From Kluyvera sichuanensis (GTDB lineage Bacteria; Pseudomonadota; Gammaproteobacteria; Enterobacterales; Enterobacteriaceae): 64,000 bases of DNA. The stretch spans positions 186,001-250,000 of the forward strand of contig NZ_JABBJF010000005.1 of NCBI RefSeq assembly GCF_014218705.1. Direction: 5' to 3'. The position numbers and the translations under genes are program-made. Positions 45,852 through 58,082 of the stretch are shown in pieces. The notes under the pieces were generated by a model. The model worked only from the letters and a program-made list of their open reading frames with translations. It searched no databases and had not been told where the DNA came from. Each line of letters opens with the position of its first letter. Positions within the stretch are counted from its first letter, which is position 1.

Positions 45852-46059
45852 CGCCCGCTCTCTTATCTGTTGTGTTGTAATGAGGCTAGCCTGCCAGAAA
45901 TCGAACCAATGATTAAAGAATAAAAAAAGATTGATTATGCAGTTTTGAAATATAAGCGGGTACACGAAATGCGCGTATGTTCGAAATCACTCAGCGGGGA
46001 AAATTCGCGGGGGTGAAGCATCCCCAGGCCGTTAAAAAACCGCCCGGGGAGGAGTGGAA
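45852..46059. other. sbp-zapB intergenic region (rearrangement junction)
   Basis: 208 bases with no gene. The sbp promoter must lie in its left part. The right part has a GC-rich inverted repeat (CCCCAGGCCG ... CGCCCGGGG, about 46021-46048) with an A-rich centre. It could form a hairpin after zapB on the minus strand. In E. coli sbp and zapB are about 9 kb apart, so one of the joints that built this region is here. No insertion sequence or tRNA remains. Confidence 0.6.
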
Positions 46060-46726
<667 letters not shown>

Positions 46727-47575
46727 ATGAGCCAGACATCAACCTTAAAAGGCCAGTGCATTGCCGAGTTTCTTGGTACCGGGTTGTTGATTTTCTTCGG
46801 CGTGGGATGTGTCGCAGCGTTGAAAGTCGCCGGGGCGACCTTCGGCCAGTGGGAAATCAGTATCATCTGGGGTCTGGGCGTGGCGATGGCCATCTACCTG
46901 ACTGCGGGGGTTTCCGGTGCGCATCTTAACCCAGCCGTGACCATTGCACTTTGGCTGTTCGCCTGCTTCGACGGGCGTAAAGTCGTGCCGTTCATCGTGG
47001 CTCAGTTTGCCGGTGCGTTCTGCGCCGCCGCGCTGGTCTACGGGCTTTATTACAACCTTTTCCTCAACTTCGAACACACGCACAATATGGTGCGCGGCAG
47101 CGTCGAAAGTCTTGAACTGGCCGGTATTTTCTCGACTTACCCGAACCCACATATCAATTTTGTGCAGGCTTTCGCGGTAGAAATGGTGATTACCGCTATC
47201 CTGATGGGCGTGATTCTGGCGCTTACCGACGACGGTAACGGCGTTCCACGTGGTCCGCTGGCACCGCTGCTGATTGGCCTGCTGATTGCGGTTATCGGTG
47301 CGTCCATGGGCCCACTGACCGGGTTTGCGATGAACCCTGCGCGTGACCTTGGACCGAAAACGTTCGCCTGGCTGGCAGGCTGGGGCGACGTCGCCTTCAC
47401 CGGCGGCAAAGATATTCCTTACTTCCTGGTGCCGCTGTGTGCGCCAATAGTAGGTGCTGCGCTGGGTGCGTTCAGCTATCGCAAGCTGATTGGCCGTCAC
47501 CTGCCGTGCGACACCTGCGAGGTTGAAGAGCCGAAGGCGGCCTCCAGCCAGAACCAACAAAATGCTTCGCTGTAA
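46727..47575 (+). CDS. glpF: Glycerol uptake facilitator (aquaglyceroporin)
   Basis: An inner-membrane channel for glycerol. The 282-residue MIP protein has both half-helix signatures, HLNPAVT (about residues 66-72) and MNPARD (about 202-207), and the expected six transmembrane helices. The ATG at 46727 (MSQTSTLKGQC) matches E. coli; the frame is open 20 codons earlier. glpK starts 21 bases after its stop. The glpX gene normally third in this operon is at 38.7 kb. Confidence 0.98.
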   Translation: MSQTSTLKGQCIAEFLGTGLLIFFGVGCVAALKVAGATFGQWEISIIWGLGVAMAIYLTAGVSGAHLNPAVTIALWLFACFDGRKVVPFIVAQFAGAFCAAALVYGLYYNLFLNFEHTHNMVRGSVESLELAGIFSTYPNPHINFVQAFAVEMVITAILMGVILALTDDGNGVPRGPLAPLLIGLLIAVIGASMGPLTGFAMNPARDLGPKTFAWLAGWGDVAFTGGKDIPYFLVPLCAPIVGAALGAFSYRKLIGRHLPCDTCEVEEPKAASSQNQQNASL

Positions 47576-49105
<1,530 letters not shown>

Positions 49106-49113
49106 GCACTGAG

Positions 49114-49168
49114 CCTCGGCCGGGCTACCAATCTAATGTAGCCCGGCCGAGCGCAGCGACGCCGGGGA
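49114..49168. repeat. BIME: inverted REP pair between glpK and gltS
   Basis: A partial REP (CCTCGGCCGGGCTAC, 49114-49128) faces a full one (GTAGCCCGGCCGAGCGCAGC then GACGCCGGGG, 49138-49167). The pair sits exactly at the glpK/gltS joint, which is novel relative to E. coli, so REP-mediated recombination is one way the joint could have formed. Confidence 0.85.
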
Positions 49169-49180
49169 CGGCATAAACCA

Positions 49181-50383
49181 TCAGCCAAACATCGGCAACA
49201 TCAAATACAGCTTAATCACCAGCGCGTTGACGATATCAATAAAGAACGCCCCCACCATCGGCACCACCAGAAACGCCATATGTGACGGCCCGAAACGCTC
49301 GGTAATGGCCTGCATATTGGCAATCGCCGTCGGCGTGGCGCCAAGGCCAAAGCCACAGTGACCTGCCGCCAGCACCGCCGCGTCGTAGTTTTTTCCCATC
49401 AGACGGTAGGTGACGAAAATCGCATATAGCCCCATCGCCACGGTCTGCACCGCCAGAATCACAATCATCGGCAGCGCCAGATCCGCTAACTCCCACAGCT
49501 TGAGGCTCATCAGCGCCATTGCCAGGAACAGCGACAAGCTGACGTTACCCAGCACCGACACCGCTCGTTCGAACACGCGATAAAAGCCCATCAGCGCCAG
49601 GCCGTTGCTGAGGATCACCCCAACAAACAGCACGCAGACGAACGTTGGCAACTCCAGCGCCGTACCGGCGAGCAGTTGCGCAATCACTTTACCCAGCGTC
49701 AAACAGATGGCGATAAGCGCGATGGTCTCAATCAGCACCAGCGAGGTAATGCTGCGCCCCACGTCCGGCTTTTCAAACGCCGTTGGCACTTCCAGATCGT
49801 CCGGCGTGCCGTTCGGTGACGACGAGTGTTTCACCAGATAGCGCGCCACCGGACCACCAATCAGGCCGCCGAGCACCAGCCCAAAGGTGGCGCAGGCCAT
49901 GGCTACTTCTGTTGCATTTTCAAAGCCATAACGTTCGATAAACAGCTTGCTCCACGCCGCCCCGGTGCCGTGACCGCCGGAGAGCGTAATCGAACCCGCC
50001 AGCAGCCCCATCAGCGGGTCGAGCCCTAAGAGCTTCGCCATACCAATGCCCAATGCGTTTTGCAGCAACAGCAGCCCTACCACCACAATCAGGAACGTCC
50101 CCACCACCTTGCCGCCCGCACGCAGGCTGGCGATATTGGCGTTAAGGCCGATCGTGGCGAAGAACGCCAGCATCAGCGGGTCCTTCAGGCTCATATCGAA
50201 GTCGATTTCCCAGCCCATGCTCTTTTTCAGCACCAGTAGCGCCAACGCCACCAGCAGGCCGCCCGCAACGGGCTCGGGGATAGTGTATTTCTTGAGGAAG
50301 GGAACGCTCTGAACCAGTTTTCGTCCTAGCAGCAACACCAGCGTTGCGGCAACGAGCGTCGATAAAGTATCGAGATGAAACAT
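49181..50383 (-). CDS. gltS: Sodium/glutamate symporter
   Basis: A 400-residue inner-membrane Na+-coupled glutamate carrier. It has two inverted halves of about five helices with the reentrant-loop motifs GGHGTGAAW and GHCGFGLGATPTAIANM, both hallmarks of GltS. In E. coli gltS abuts recG; here the glp-tpi-zapB block separates them. It diverges from xanP. Confidence 0.97.
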   Translation of the reverse strand: MFHLDTLSTLVAATLVLLLGRKLVQSVPFLKKYTIPEPVAGGLLVALALLVLKKSMGWEIDFDMSLKDPLMLAFFATIGLNANIASLRAGGKVVGTFLIVVVGLLLLQNALGIGMAKLLGLDPLMGLLAGSITLSGGHGTGAAWSKLFIERYGFENATEVAMACATFGLVLGGLIGGPVARYLVKHSSSPNGTPDDLEVPTAFEKPDVGRSITSLVLIETIALIAICLTLGKVIAQLLAGTALELPTFVCVLFVGVILSNGLALMGFYRVFERAVSVLGNVSLSLFLAMALMSLKLWELADLALPMIVILAVQTVAMGLYAIFVTYRLMGKNYDAAVLAAGHCGFGLGATPTAIANMQAITERFGPSHMAFLVVPMVGAFFIDIVNALVIKLYLMLPMFG

Positions 50384-50597
50384 AATTACAGCTCCTGACT
50401 AAAACGTATGATTCATTCACACGCGACCAATTTCCCATGTCGTCCACGCCTCCTCATGAGGCGTTGGGCAAAAGTGTAAGCAAGAAAAAGGCGATCAGGG
50501 TAGAAAAACGTATTATTTGTCATCATTTTCGTTAACTTACCCCGCCAAATCCCTTTATTTTGCGCGGCTATTTTACGCAATAATTTGTCATCCGTGA

Positions 50598-50635
50598 AAG
50601 CAACCGATTGCTTTTACCAACCAGTCCGCTAAAAT
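50598..50635 (+). promoter_or_regulatory. xanP promoter with PurR-type operator
   Basis: AAGCAACCGATTGCTT (50598-50613) is a 16-base palindrome that fits the PurR box pattern ANGCAANCGNTTNCNT. It overlaps a candidate -35 (TTGCTT, 50608-50613) that is 16 bases from a -10 (TAAAAT, 50630-50635). xanP starts 33 bases downstream. Purine repression of a xanthine permease makes sense; PurR binding is inferred. Confidence 0.7.
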
Positions 50636-50667
50636 CGCCACTTTTCCACCACGGGATTACCTCTGAG

Positions 50668-52059
50668 ATGTCTTCTAACACACTCGATCAAGCCAATGCG
50701 CAACCGATTGCGCATTCGCAGAACAGCGAATTAATCTATCGTCTGGAAGATCGCCCACCGCTGCCGCAGACCCTGTTCGCGGCGTTCCAGCACCTGCTGG
50801 CGATGTTTGTCGCGGTGATCACACCGGCGCTGCTCATCTGTCAGGCGCTTGGCCTGCCGGCGGAAGACACTCAGCACATTATCAGCATGTCGTTATTCGC
50901 CTCCGGCGTGGCGTCCATCATCCAGATTAAAGCCTGGGGTCCGGTGGGTTCTGGCCTGCTGTCGATTCAGGGCACCAGCTTCAACTTCGTTGCGCCGTTG
51001 ATCATGGGCGGCACGGCGCTGAAAACCGGTGGTGCAGACGTGCCAACGATGATGGCGGCGCTGTTCGGCACCCTGATGCTGGCGAGCTGCACCGAGATGG
51101 TTATCTCCCGCGTGCTGCACCTGGCGCGCCGCGTGATTACGCCGCTGGTTTCCGGCGTGGTGGTGATGATTATCGGCTTGTCGCTGATTCAGGTTGGCCT
51201 GACCTCCATCGGCGGCGGCTACGCGGCAATGGCTGACCACACCTTCGGCGCGCCGAAAAACCTGCTGCTGGCAGGGATCGTGCTGGCGATCATTATTCTG
51301 CTTAACCGCCAGCGTAACCCGTACCTGCGCATCGCCTCTCTGGTGATTGCCATGGCGGCAGGCTACCTGATGGCGTGGTTCCTCGGCATGCTGCCGGAAA
51401 ACACCGCACCAACGAACAGCAGCCTGATTACCATTCCAACCCCGCTGTATTACGGCCTGGGCATCGACTGGAGCCTGCTGCTGCCGCTGATGCTGGTGTT
51501 TATGATTACCTCGCTCGAGACCATCGGTGATATCACCGCCACCTCTGACGTGTCCGAACAGCCGGTTTCCGGCCCGGTCTATATGAAGCGCCTGAAAGGC
51601 GGCGTGCTGGCGAACGGCCTGAACTCTTGCGTATCGGCCATCTTCAACACCTTCCCGAACTCCTGCTTCGGGCAGAACAACGGCGTGATTCAGCTGACCG
51701 GCGTTGCCAGCCGTTACGTGGGCTTTGTGGTGGCGCTGATGCTGATCGTGCTTGGCCTGTTCCCGGCGGTAAGCGGCTTTGTGCAGCACATTCCTGAGCC
51801 CGTGCTCGGCGGCGCAACGCTGGTGATGTTCGGGACCATCGCCGCATCCGGCGTGCGCATCGTCTCCCGCGAACCGCTGAACCGCCGTGCGATTCTGATT
51901 ATCGCGCTGTCGCTGGCCGTCGGCCTGGGCGTTTCCCAGCAGCCACAAATCCTGCAGTTTGCGCCGGACTGGCTGAAAAACCTGCTCTCTTCCGGTATCG
52001 CTGCCGGGGGGATCACCGCGATTATCCTCAATCTGGTCTTCCCGCCGGAAAAAGCGTAA
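50668..52059 (+). CDS. xanP: Xanthine permease XanP
   Basis: A proton-coupled xanthine importer of the NAT/NCS2 family (formerly yicE). The 463-residue protein has the NAT signature region [18 protein letters not shown], a conserved His in the first helix region ([10 protein letters not shown]) and about 12-14 membrane segments. ATG 50668 gives the E. coli length. A strong hairpin follows at 52066. Confidence 0.97.
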   Translation: MSSNTLDQANAQPIAHSQNSELIYRLEDRPPLPQTLFAAFQHLLAMFVAVITPALLICQALGLPAEDTQHIISMSLFASGVASIIQIKAWGPVGSGLLSIQGTSFNFVAPLIMGGTALKTGGADVPTMMAALFGTLMLASCTEMVISRVLHLARRVITPLVSGVVVMIIGLSLIQVGLTSIGGGYAAMADHTFGAPKNLLLAGIVLAIIILLNRQRNPYLRIASLVIAMAAGYLMAWFLGMLPENTAPTNSSLITIPTPLYYGLGIDWSLLLPLMLVFMITSLETIGDITATSDVSEQPVSGPVYMKRLKGGVLANGLNSCVSAIFNTFPNSCFGQNNGVIQLTGVASRYVGFVVALMLIVLGLFPAVSGFVQHIPEPVLGGATLVMFGTIAASGVRIVSREPLNRRAILIIALSLAVGLGVSQQPQILQFAPDWLKNLLSSGIAAGGITAIILNLVFPPEKA

Positions 52060-52065
52060 TCCCTT

Positions 52066-52092
52066 TGCGGCAGTGGTTCCGCCACTGCCGCA
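52066..52092 (+). terminator. Strong hairpin after xanP
   Basis: Perfect 11-bp stem TGCGGCAGTGG / CCACTGCCGCA with a 5-base loop, 6 bases past the stop. There is no T run, so it may protect the 3' end or terminate weakly. Confidence 0.6.
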
Positions 52093-52178
52093 GACATCGA
52101 ATAATACGATTCCCAGCTTGAGCATTGCATATAAATCATGCATAACAGGTTTATGTGCCATTCACAGGATGGAAGATC

Positions 52179-53855
52179 ATGAAATTTCTTGGAAAGCTCA
52201 TTATCTGGCTGCTGATCGCCCTGTTCGTGGTGATATTAGCCTTCTATTTATTGCTGCAAACGCGCTGGGGCGCCCGCCACGTTAGCCAGTGGCTGAGCGA
52301 TAACACCGCCTATCACATTACGTTTGACGCGATGGATCATCGCTTCTCTTCACCTTCACATATCCTGCTGAAAAACGTCACCTTTGGCCGCGACGGCAAA
52401 CCCGCAACGCTGGTCGCCAAAGCGGTGGATATCGGCCTGAGTTCGCGCCAGATAACCGACCCGCTGCACGTCGACACTATTCTGTTGCAGGATGGCACGC
52501 TGAATCTCTCCCCTTCCACCGCGCCGCTGCCGTTTGCCGCAGACCGCCTGCAACTGAGCAACATGGCGCTAAACAGCCCGGAAACCGGCTGGGAACTGAG
52601 CGCCCAGCGCGTCTCCGGCGGCGTGATGCCGTGGGCACCAGTAGCAGGCAACGTGCTCGGCACCAAAGCCCAGATTCAGATGAGCGCGGGTTCGCTGTCG
52701 CTTAACGGCGTACCGGCCACCAACGCATTGATCGAAGGCTCGCTCAATAACGGCGAGGTGACCTTAACTACCGTTGGCGCGGATATGGCACGCGGCTCGC
52801 TCACCGGCAATGCGCGGCGCAACAGCGACGGCAGCTGGGTGGTGGATAATCTGCGCCTTAACGATATTCGCATGCAAAGCGACAAGTCGCTGCTCGATTT
52901 CCTCGCCCCGCTGACTACCGTACCGTCGTTGCAGATTGGTCGGCTGGACATTACCGACGCGCACCTGCAGGGGCCGGACTGGGCGGTCACCGACCTCGAC
53001 TTCAACTTGCGCAACCTGACCCTCAGTCAGGGCGGCTGGCAGAGCGATGATGGCAAAATTTCGATGAACGCCAGCGAGTTTATCTACGGCTCGCTGCATC
53101 TGCTCGATCCGATCCTCAACGCCGAATTCTCGCCACAGGGCATTGCGCTGCGCCAGTTCACCTCACGCTGGGAAGGCGGCATGGTGCGCAGTTCCGGCAA
53201 CTGGCTGCGCGCCGGGAATGCGCTGGTGCTGGACGACGCGGTCTTCGCCGGGCTGGAATATACGCTGCCGGAGAACTGGAAAACGCTGTGGATGGCGCAG
53301 TTGCCGCCGTGGCTGCAAAGCGTGACCCTGAAGAAATTTGGTGCCAGTCGTAACCTGGTGATTGATATCACCCCGGACTTCCCGTGGCAGGTCACCGCGC
53401 TGGACGGCTACGGGGCCAACCTGCAGCTAGCGAAAAATCGCCAGTGGGGCATCTGGGGCGGCAGCGCGACGCTGAACGGCGCAGCGGCAACCTTTAACCG
53501 CGTTGACGTACGCCGCCCATCCATGACGCTGAACGCCGATGCTTCAAACGTGAATATCACCGAACTGAGCGCCTTTACCGAAAAAGGCATTCTGGAAGCC
53601 ACTGCCACCGTGGCCCAGCAGCCACAACGCCAGACCCGCGTAACGCTGAACGGCCGCGGCGTGCCGCTGAACGTGCTCCAGCAATGGGGATGGCCTGCGC
53701 CGCCGATTTCCGGCGACGGGAACATTCAGCTGACGGCGAGCGGGAATGTACAGGCCGATGCGCCGCTGAAACCGACGGTAAACGGGGAGCTGCATGCGGT
53801 AAATATGAATAAGCAGGAAGTCACCCAGCAGATGCAGGGTGGAATGATAAAGTAG
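52179..53855 (+). CDS. yicH: AsmA family protein YicH
   Basis: A 558-residue AsmA-like envelope protein with one N-terminal transmembrane helix (about residues 5-24) and a long beta-rich periplasmic body. Larger AsmA relatives are implicated in lipid traffic to the outer membrane; YicH itself is poorly characterised. ATG 52179 (MKFLGKLIIWLL) follows GGAAGATC. The stop codon TAG at 53853 lies inside a REP element (GTAGCCCGGGCG), and the product is about ten residues shorter than E. coli YicH as I recall it. The C-terminus may therefore have been trimmed by the repeat. Confidence 0.92.
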   Translation: MKFLGKLIIWLLIALFVVILAFYLLLQTRWGARHVSQWLSDNTAYHITFDAMDHRFSSPSHILLKNVTFGRDGKPATLVAKAVDIGLSSRQITDPLHVDTILLQDGTLNLSPSTAPLPFAADRLQLSNMALNSPETGWELSAQRVSGGVMPWAPVAGNVLGTKAQIQMSAGSLSLNGVPATNALIEGSLNNGEVTLTTVGADMARGSLTGNARRNSDGSWVVDNLRLNDIRMQSDKSLLDFLAPLTTVPSLQIGRLDITDAHLQGPDWAVTDLDFNLRNLTLSQGGWQSDDGKISMNASEFIYGSLHLLDPILNAEFSPQGIALRQFTSRWEGGMVRSSGNWLRAGNALVLDDAVFAGLEYTLPENWKTLWMAQLPPWLQSVTLKKFGASRNLVIDITPDFPWQVTALDGYGANLQLAKNRQWGIWGGSATLNGAAATFNRVDVRRPSMTLNADASNVNITELSAFTEKGILEATATVAQQPQRQTRVTLNGRGVPLNVLQQWGWPAPPISGDGNIQLTASGNVQADAPLKPTVNGELHAVNMNKQEVTQQMQGGMIK

Positions 53856-53930
53856 CCCGGGCGAGGCGTTCACGCCGACCCCGGGGTTGGCTCGGAGCCG
53901 CCCCGGCGGCGCTGCGCTTGGCCGGGCTAC
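53852..53930. repeat. BIME: two facing REP elements after yicH
   Basis: GTAGCCCGGGCGAGGCG (53852 on) faces CGGCGGCGCTGCGCTTG then GCCGGGCTAC (ending 53930). Together they form an imperfect 79-base inverted pair. The left unit supplies the yicH stop codon. Confidence 0.85.
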
Positions 53931-53950
53931 AAGAGAGATTGTGCGAGTGT

Positions 53951-54057
53951 TCCCCTCACCCCGGCCCTCTCCCCAAAGGGGCGAGGGAGAAAACCAAACA
54001 TGCTAGCCGCACCATCGGTCCCCTCTCCCCGCGGAGAGAGGGTTAGGGTGAGGGGGC
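53951..54057. repeat. Large nested palindromic intergenic repeat
   Basis: The outer arms TCCCCTCACCC and GGGTGAGGGGG (53951-53961, 54047-54057) are complementary. Inside each half is a further hairpin: CTCTCCCC-AAA-GGGGCGAG on the left and CCCTCTCCCCGC-GGAGAGAGGG on the right. The element lies between the convergent 3' ends of yicH and yicI, next to the BIME. It is distinct from the REP family and looks like a mobile non-coding repeat; only one copy is in this window. Confidence 0.7.
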
Positions 54058-54067
54058 ACCCTCAAGA

Positions 54068-56386
54068 CTAAAGCGTAATCACTAGCTCATTACCCTGCGC
54101 CGTCACCACCACGCCGAGCTCGCTGCCCGCCTGAACGCCGCCCTGCACGCCAGCCACCTGCTGGATGTTGCGCAGACACAGCGTCCAGCCGCTCGCCTTG
54201 CCGTTGTCCGTCACGGTAATCACGTTACCCTGACGCTTCGCGGTCAGCGTGTAGATAACCGAACCGTCCTGCGCTGGCACTTCGCAGACCGCCTGACGGC
54301 CGTCTTCCAGATGGAACAGCTGGAACGCGGTTCCTTCATGCCAGGCGTAGTTCGGCACCTGGTTATTGTTGCCCAGCGCCAGCAGGGTGTTATCACGCAC
54401 GTACACCGGCAGGCTCATAAAGTCATGCTGCTGTTTATGCCAGCGGCTGCCCTGCACCTCGTCGTTGTGCCACAGGTGTGTCCAACGGCCTTCCGGCAGG
54501 TAGAACTGCACGTCGCCCGCTTCAGTGAACACCGGCGCTACCGCCAGAGAGTCGCCGAGCATGTACTGACGGTCGAGGTAGTCGCACGCCGGGTCGTCCG
54601 GGAATTCCAGCATCATGGCGCGCAGCATTGGCGTGCCCTGCTCGTTCGCCAGCGCCGCCTGACGATACAGATACGGCATCATGCGGCACTTCATTTCGGT
54701 GAAGTAGCGCACCACGTCGCAGGACTCTTCGTCGTACGCCCATGGCACACGGTAGGATTTGCTGCCGTGCAGGCGGCTGTGGCTGGAGAAGAGGCCAAAG
54801 GCGCACCAGCGCTTGTAGACATCCGCCGGGGCGGTGTTTTCGAAGCCGCCGATATCGTGGCTCCAGAAGCCAAAGCCGGACAGGCCGATCGACAGGCCGC
54901 CGCGCAGGCTTTCCGCCATCGATTCGTAGTTGGCGTAGCAGTCGCCGCCCCAGTGCACCGGGAACTGTTGCGCGCCCACCGAGGCGGAACGGGCAAACAG
55001 CACCGCTTCTTTCTCGCCGAGGTTCTCTTTGAGCACGTTCCACACCAGCTCGTTGTAGATGTAGGCGTAGTGGTTGTGCATTTTCTGCGGGTCGGCGTCG
55101 TTGAACCAACGGACATCGGTTGGGATGCGCTCGCCGAAGTCGGTTTTGAAGCAGTCAACGCCCATCTCCACCAGGCCTTTCAGCTTGTCGGCATACCACT
55201 GGCAGGCTTCCGGGTTGGTGAAGTCATAAATCGCCAGGCCCGGCTGCCATTTATCCCACTGCCAGACGGAGCCATCCGGGCGTTTGAGCAGGTAGCCCTT
55301 CTCTTTCAGCTCCTGGAAGATAGGGGATTTCTGGCCGATGTACGGGTTAATCCACACGCAGACCTTCAGCCCTTTGTCTTTCAGGCGCTGGATCATGCCT
55401 TTCGGGTCCGGGAAGGTCACCGGGTCCCATTCGAAATCGCACCACTGGAAGGCTTTCATCCAGAAGCAGTCGAAGTGGAAGACATGCAGCGGCAGGTCGC
55501 GCTCCGCCATGCCGTCGATAAAGCTGTTGACCGTCGCTTCGTCGTAGTTGGTGGTGAACGAGGTGGTCAGCCACAGACCGAAGGACCAGGCCGGTGGCAG
55601 CGCTGGGCGGCCGGTGAACTGGGTATAGCGGTTCAACACCTCTTTCGGGGTTGGGCCGTCGATAACAAAGTATTCCAGGTGCTCGCCTTCAACGCTGAAC
55701 TGCACCTTGGAGACTTTCTCAGAGCCAATCTCGAAGGAGACGTTTTCCGGGTGATTCACCAGCACGCCGTAGCCACGGTTGGTCAGGTAGAACGGAATGT
55801 TTTTGTAGGACTGTTCGGTGCTGGTGCCGCCGTCGCGGTTCCAGGTTTCAACGTTCTGACCGTTGCGCACCAGTGCGGTAAAGCGCTCGCCCAGGCCGTA
55901 AACGGTTTCACCTACGCCGAGGTCCAGACGCTCGAACATGTAGTTGCAATCGTCGTTGCTGTCCTGCACGTAGCCGTTGTTTTTCAGCTGGCTGCCGGTA
56001 ATGCGCACGCCGTTGCGCAGGAAGTCCAGCGACCAGAATTCACCTTTGGTGACGCGTACACTCAGGTTGCCGCTTTTCAGCTCGGCAAACTCGGCGGTGT
56101 TCTGGATGTGTACCTTCACATCTTTCAGCACGTTCAGCGGGTAGTGCGGGCCTTTATCCAGCGCGCCCTGGAAGTGCTCAATGCGCACGCCAACCACCCC
56201 TTCCTGAGGAGAGAAAAAGCGAATGGTGAACATCGGCGTATCCAGCTGCCACGTACGTTCCCGCACATCGCGCGGCGCCACATACACCACCAACTCATTC
56301 CCATGCTGTTCAACATCAAACACCTGGACAGGATGAATCAAGTTGAGACCCGGTTGGGTCATCCAGTTTCCATCACTGATCTTCAT
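54068..56386 (-). CDS. yicI: Alpha-xylosidase YicI (GH31)
   Basis: A cytoplasmic glycoside hydrolase that releases alpha-linked xylose, for example from isoprimeverose. The 772-residue protein matches YicI at full length. It has the GH31 nucleophile motif [12 protein letters not shown] (Asp about 416) and the acid/base region [13 protein letters not shown] (Asp about 482). It starts 11 bases after yicJ; the two form an uptake-and-cleavage operon. A long open frame on the opposite strand is only a codon-bias shadow. Confidence 0.97.
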   Translation of the reverse strand: MKISDGNWMTQPGLNLIHPVQVFDVEQHGNELVVYVAPRDVRERTWQLDTPMFTIRFFSPQEGVVGVRIEHFQGALDKGPHYPLNVLKDVKVHIQNTAEFAELKSGNLSVRVTKGEFWSLDFLRNGVRITGSQLKNNGYVQDSNDDCNYMFERLDLGVGETVYGLGERFTALVRNGQNVETWNRDGGTSTEQSYKNIPFYLTNRGYGVLVNHPENVSFEIGSEKVSKVQFSVEGEHLEYFVIDGPTPKEVLNRYTQFTGRPALPPAWSFGLWLTTSFTTNYDEATVNSFIDGMAERDLPLHVFHFDCFWMKAFQWCDFEWDPVTFPDPKGMIQRLKDKGLKVCVWINPYIGQKSPIFQELKEKGYLLKRPDGSVWQWDKWQPGLAIYDFTNPEACQWYADKLKGLVEMGVDCFKTDFGERIPTDVRWFNDADPQKMHNHYAYIYNELVWNVLKENLGEKEAVLFARSASVGAQQFPVHWGGDCYANYESMAESLRGGLSIGLSGFGFWSHDIGGFENTAPADVYKRWCAFGLFSSHSRLHGSKSYRVPWAYDEESCDVVRYFTEMKCRMMPYLYRQAALANEQGTPMLRAMMLEFPDDPACDYLDRQYMLGDSLAVAPVFTEAGDVQFYLPEGRWTHLWHNDEVQGSRWHKQQHDFMSLPVYVRDNTLLALGNNNQVPNYAWHEGTAFQLFHLEDGRQAVCEVPAQDGSVIYTLTAKRQGNVITVTDNGKASGWTLCLRNIQQVAGVQGGVQAGSELGVVVTAQGNELVITL

Positions 56387-56397
56387 AGTTCGTCCTC

Positions 56398-57792
56398 TTA
56401 ATTCCCGAGAGATTGTTTCATAGATACGTTTTCAAAATCCTGCTGAGTGCGGTGCGCCCCGCTCGCCAGTTCGGCCATCATCTTGACCAGGAACGGCGTT
56501 TTCAGGGTGTAGAAGCGCTTCGCCACAATGGCGCTCAGCAGGTAGCAAATAGCCGGTACGATAGTGAATAGGGCAATAATGATGCTGATGGTGGTTGGGT
56601 TCTGCGCTTTGGCCGCAGCGTCATAACCGCCGCCGGCCAGCATCCAGCCAATCATCGCGCCGCCCAGCGCCAGGCCGAGCTTCAGCACGAACAGCGTGCC
56701 CGCGAAGCTAATGCCGGTGAGACGTTTACCGTTACGCCATTCGCCGTAGTCAACGGTGTCGGACATCATGACCCACTGAATCGGGGTCACGAGTTGGTGC
56801 AGAACGCCAATCACGAAGATAAAGGCAAACATGATGACGCTAGCGTTCATCGGTACAAAGAACATCGCCAGGCTCAGGACCGCCAGAATGGCGTTGGTCC
56901 ACCAGAAGACGCTCACTTTGCATTTCCAGTCGGTCAATGGTTTGGCTAATGCCGAGCCAATCAGGTTGCCGACGCAATAGGTGGTGAGGAAGGCGGTAAA
57001 CAGCGCCGGGGAGCCCATAATCCAGGTGACGTAGTACATCATCGCGCCGCCGCGTACGCAGACCGCCATGATGTTGAGGATGGTGAGCAGGCCAACGATA
57101 CGCCACTGGTCGTTGTGCCAGATGTCGCGCAGGTCTTCACGCATCGAGTTATTGGTTGGCGGCGCTTCCACACGCTCTTTGGTGGTGAAGAAGCAGAAGG
57201 CCAGCATCAGGAACGCCACTACGGAGAGCACCGCGATACCGCCCTGGAAGCCCAGCGCTTTATTGTCGCCGCCGATCAGATTCACCAGCGGCATCATTAA
57301 GACGGTAGAGAGCATGCCGCCCGCCGTCGCCAGCACGAAGCGCCAGGACTGCAGCGAGATACGCTGCGTCGGGTCGTTGGTGATCACACCGCCCAGCGCA
57401 CAGTAAGGGATATTAACCACGGTGTAGAACAGGGTCAGCAGCGTGTAGGTGATCGCCGCATAAATCAGTTTGCCGTTATGGCTGAAATCCGGGGTGCTGT
57501 AGGCCAGCACGCAGACCACGCCGAACGGCAGCGCACCAAACAGCACCCACGGGCGGAACTTGCCCCAGCGGCTGCGGGTGCGGTCGGCCAGCAGCCCCAT
57601 ACACGGGTCGGAGATGGCATCCAGCGCGCGCGCCAGAAGGAACATGGTGCCAACAAAACCTGCGGGTATACCGAAGATATCGGTATAGAAGAACATCATG
57701 TACAACATGACGTTATCGAAAATGATATGGCTGGCGGCGTCGCCCATGCCGTAGCCGATCTTCTCTTTGACAGATAATACTTCACTCTTCAT
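56398..57792 (-). CDS. yicJ: GPH-family sugar transporter YicJ
   Basis: A 464-residue permease of the glycoside-pentoside-hexuronide:cation symporter family. Twelve hydrophobic segments and the GPH motifs [22 protein letters not shown] and [15 protein letters not shown] are present (first motif about residues 58-79). It probably imports the alpha-xyloside that YicI cleaves. It is the first gene of yicJI, with a LacI-type operator 32 bases upstream of its ATG. Confidence 0.95.
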   Translation of the reverse strand: MKSEVLSVKEKIGYGMGDAASHIIFDNVMLYMMFFYTDIFGIPAGFVGTMFLLARALDAISDPCMGLLADRTRSRWGKFRPWVLFGALPFGVVCVLAYSTPDFSHNGKLIYAAITYTLLTLFYTVVNIPYCALGGVITNDPTQRISLQSWRFVLATAGGMLSTVLMMPLVNLIGGDNKALGFQGGIAVLSVVAFLMLAFCFFTTKERVEAPPTNNSMREDLRDIWHNDQWRIVGLLTILNIMAVCVRGGAMMYYVTWIMGSPALFTAFLTTYCVGNLIGSALAKPLTDWKCKVSVFWWTNAILAVLSLAMFFVPMNASVIMFAFIFVIGVLHQLVTPIQWVMMSDTVDYGEWRNGKRLTGISFAGTLFVLKLGLALGGAMIGWMLAGGGYDAAAKAQNPTTISIIIALFTIVPAICYLLSAIVAKRFYTLKTPFLVKMMAELASGAHRTQQDFENVSMKQSLGN

Positions 57793-57823
57793 CTTTCAAA
57801 CCCTTTTCGCACCGAAGCCACGT

Positions 57824-57837
57824 TGGTACCGGTTACA
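57824..57837 (-). promoter_or_regulatory. Candidate LacI/GalR-type operator upstream of yicJI
   Basis: On the minus strand TGTAACCGGTACCA is an imperfect palindrome centred on C-G, the pattern bound by LacI/GalR-family repressors (close to the gluconate repressor type). It lies 32 bases upstream of the yicJ start, where a repressor would block initiation or elongation. No regulator gene is adjacent. Confidence 0.45.
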
Positions 57838-58045
57838 TGTTTTTTAAACCATCCGTCGTATAAGGTGAATTGCGATATCTCGTTATCAAATTACGTTTCT
57901 TGATTTATGTGATCTGGGTTGGCGGGTAGAGTGTGTCGAAGTGTAACTTACGGATTTTGTAGGAATTTCTATCCATGCCGTGCGGCAGATATAAAAAAGA
58001 TGCCGAAAAATGTAAGTAAAGATGTGGTAACTGATTGAAAGTGGC

Positions 58046-58051
58046 TATAAT
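58046..58051 (+). promoter_or_regulatory. -10 box and GC-rich discriminator of first selC-like gene
   Basis: A perfect TATAAT is followed by GCGCCCCGCC, the GC-rich discriminator typical of stable-RNA promoters under stringent control. A recognisable -35 at 17 bases is weak. The transcribed leader can fold CGCCT against AGGCG just before the tRNA. The 62 bases 58021-58082 differ from the matching stretch before the second selC at only three positions. Confidence 0.75.
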
Positions 58052-58082
58052 GCGCCCCGCCTCCATGTAGCAATGCAGGCGC

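Noticed and set aside
50893-52161. 422-codon open frame opposite xanP
   Set aside because: His/Gln/Arg-rich shadow translation of a membrane protein gene; no motifs and no ribosome-binding site.
54311-56401. 696-codon open frame on the plus strand opposite yicI
   Set aside because: It is the antisense shadow of a GC-rich, codon-biased gene; the low-complexity Val/His/Gln-rich product matches no family I know, and YicI on the other strand is full length with catalytic motifs.
58035-58040. TTGAAA as the -35 box of the first selC-like gene (and the same motif before the second)
   Set aside because: It lies only 5 bases from TATAAT; a sigma-70 spacer is about 17 bases.
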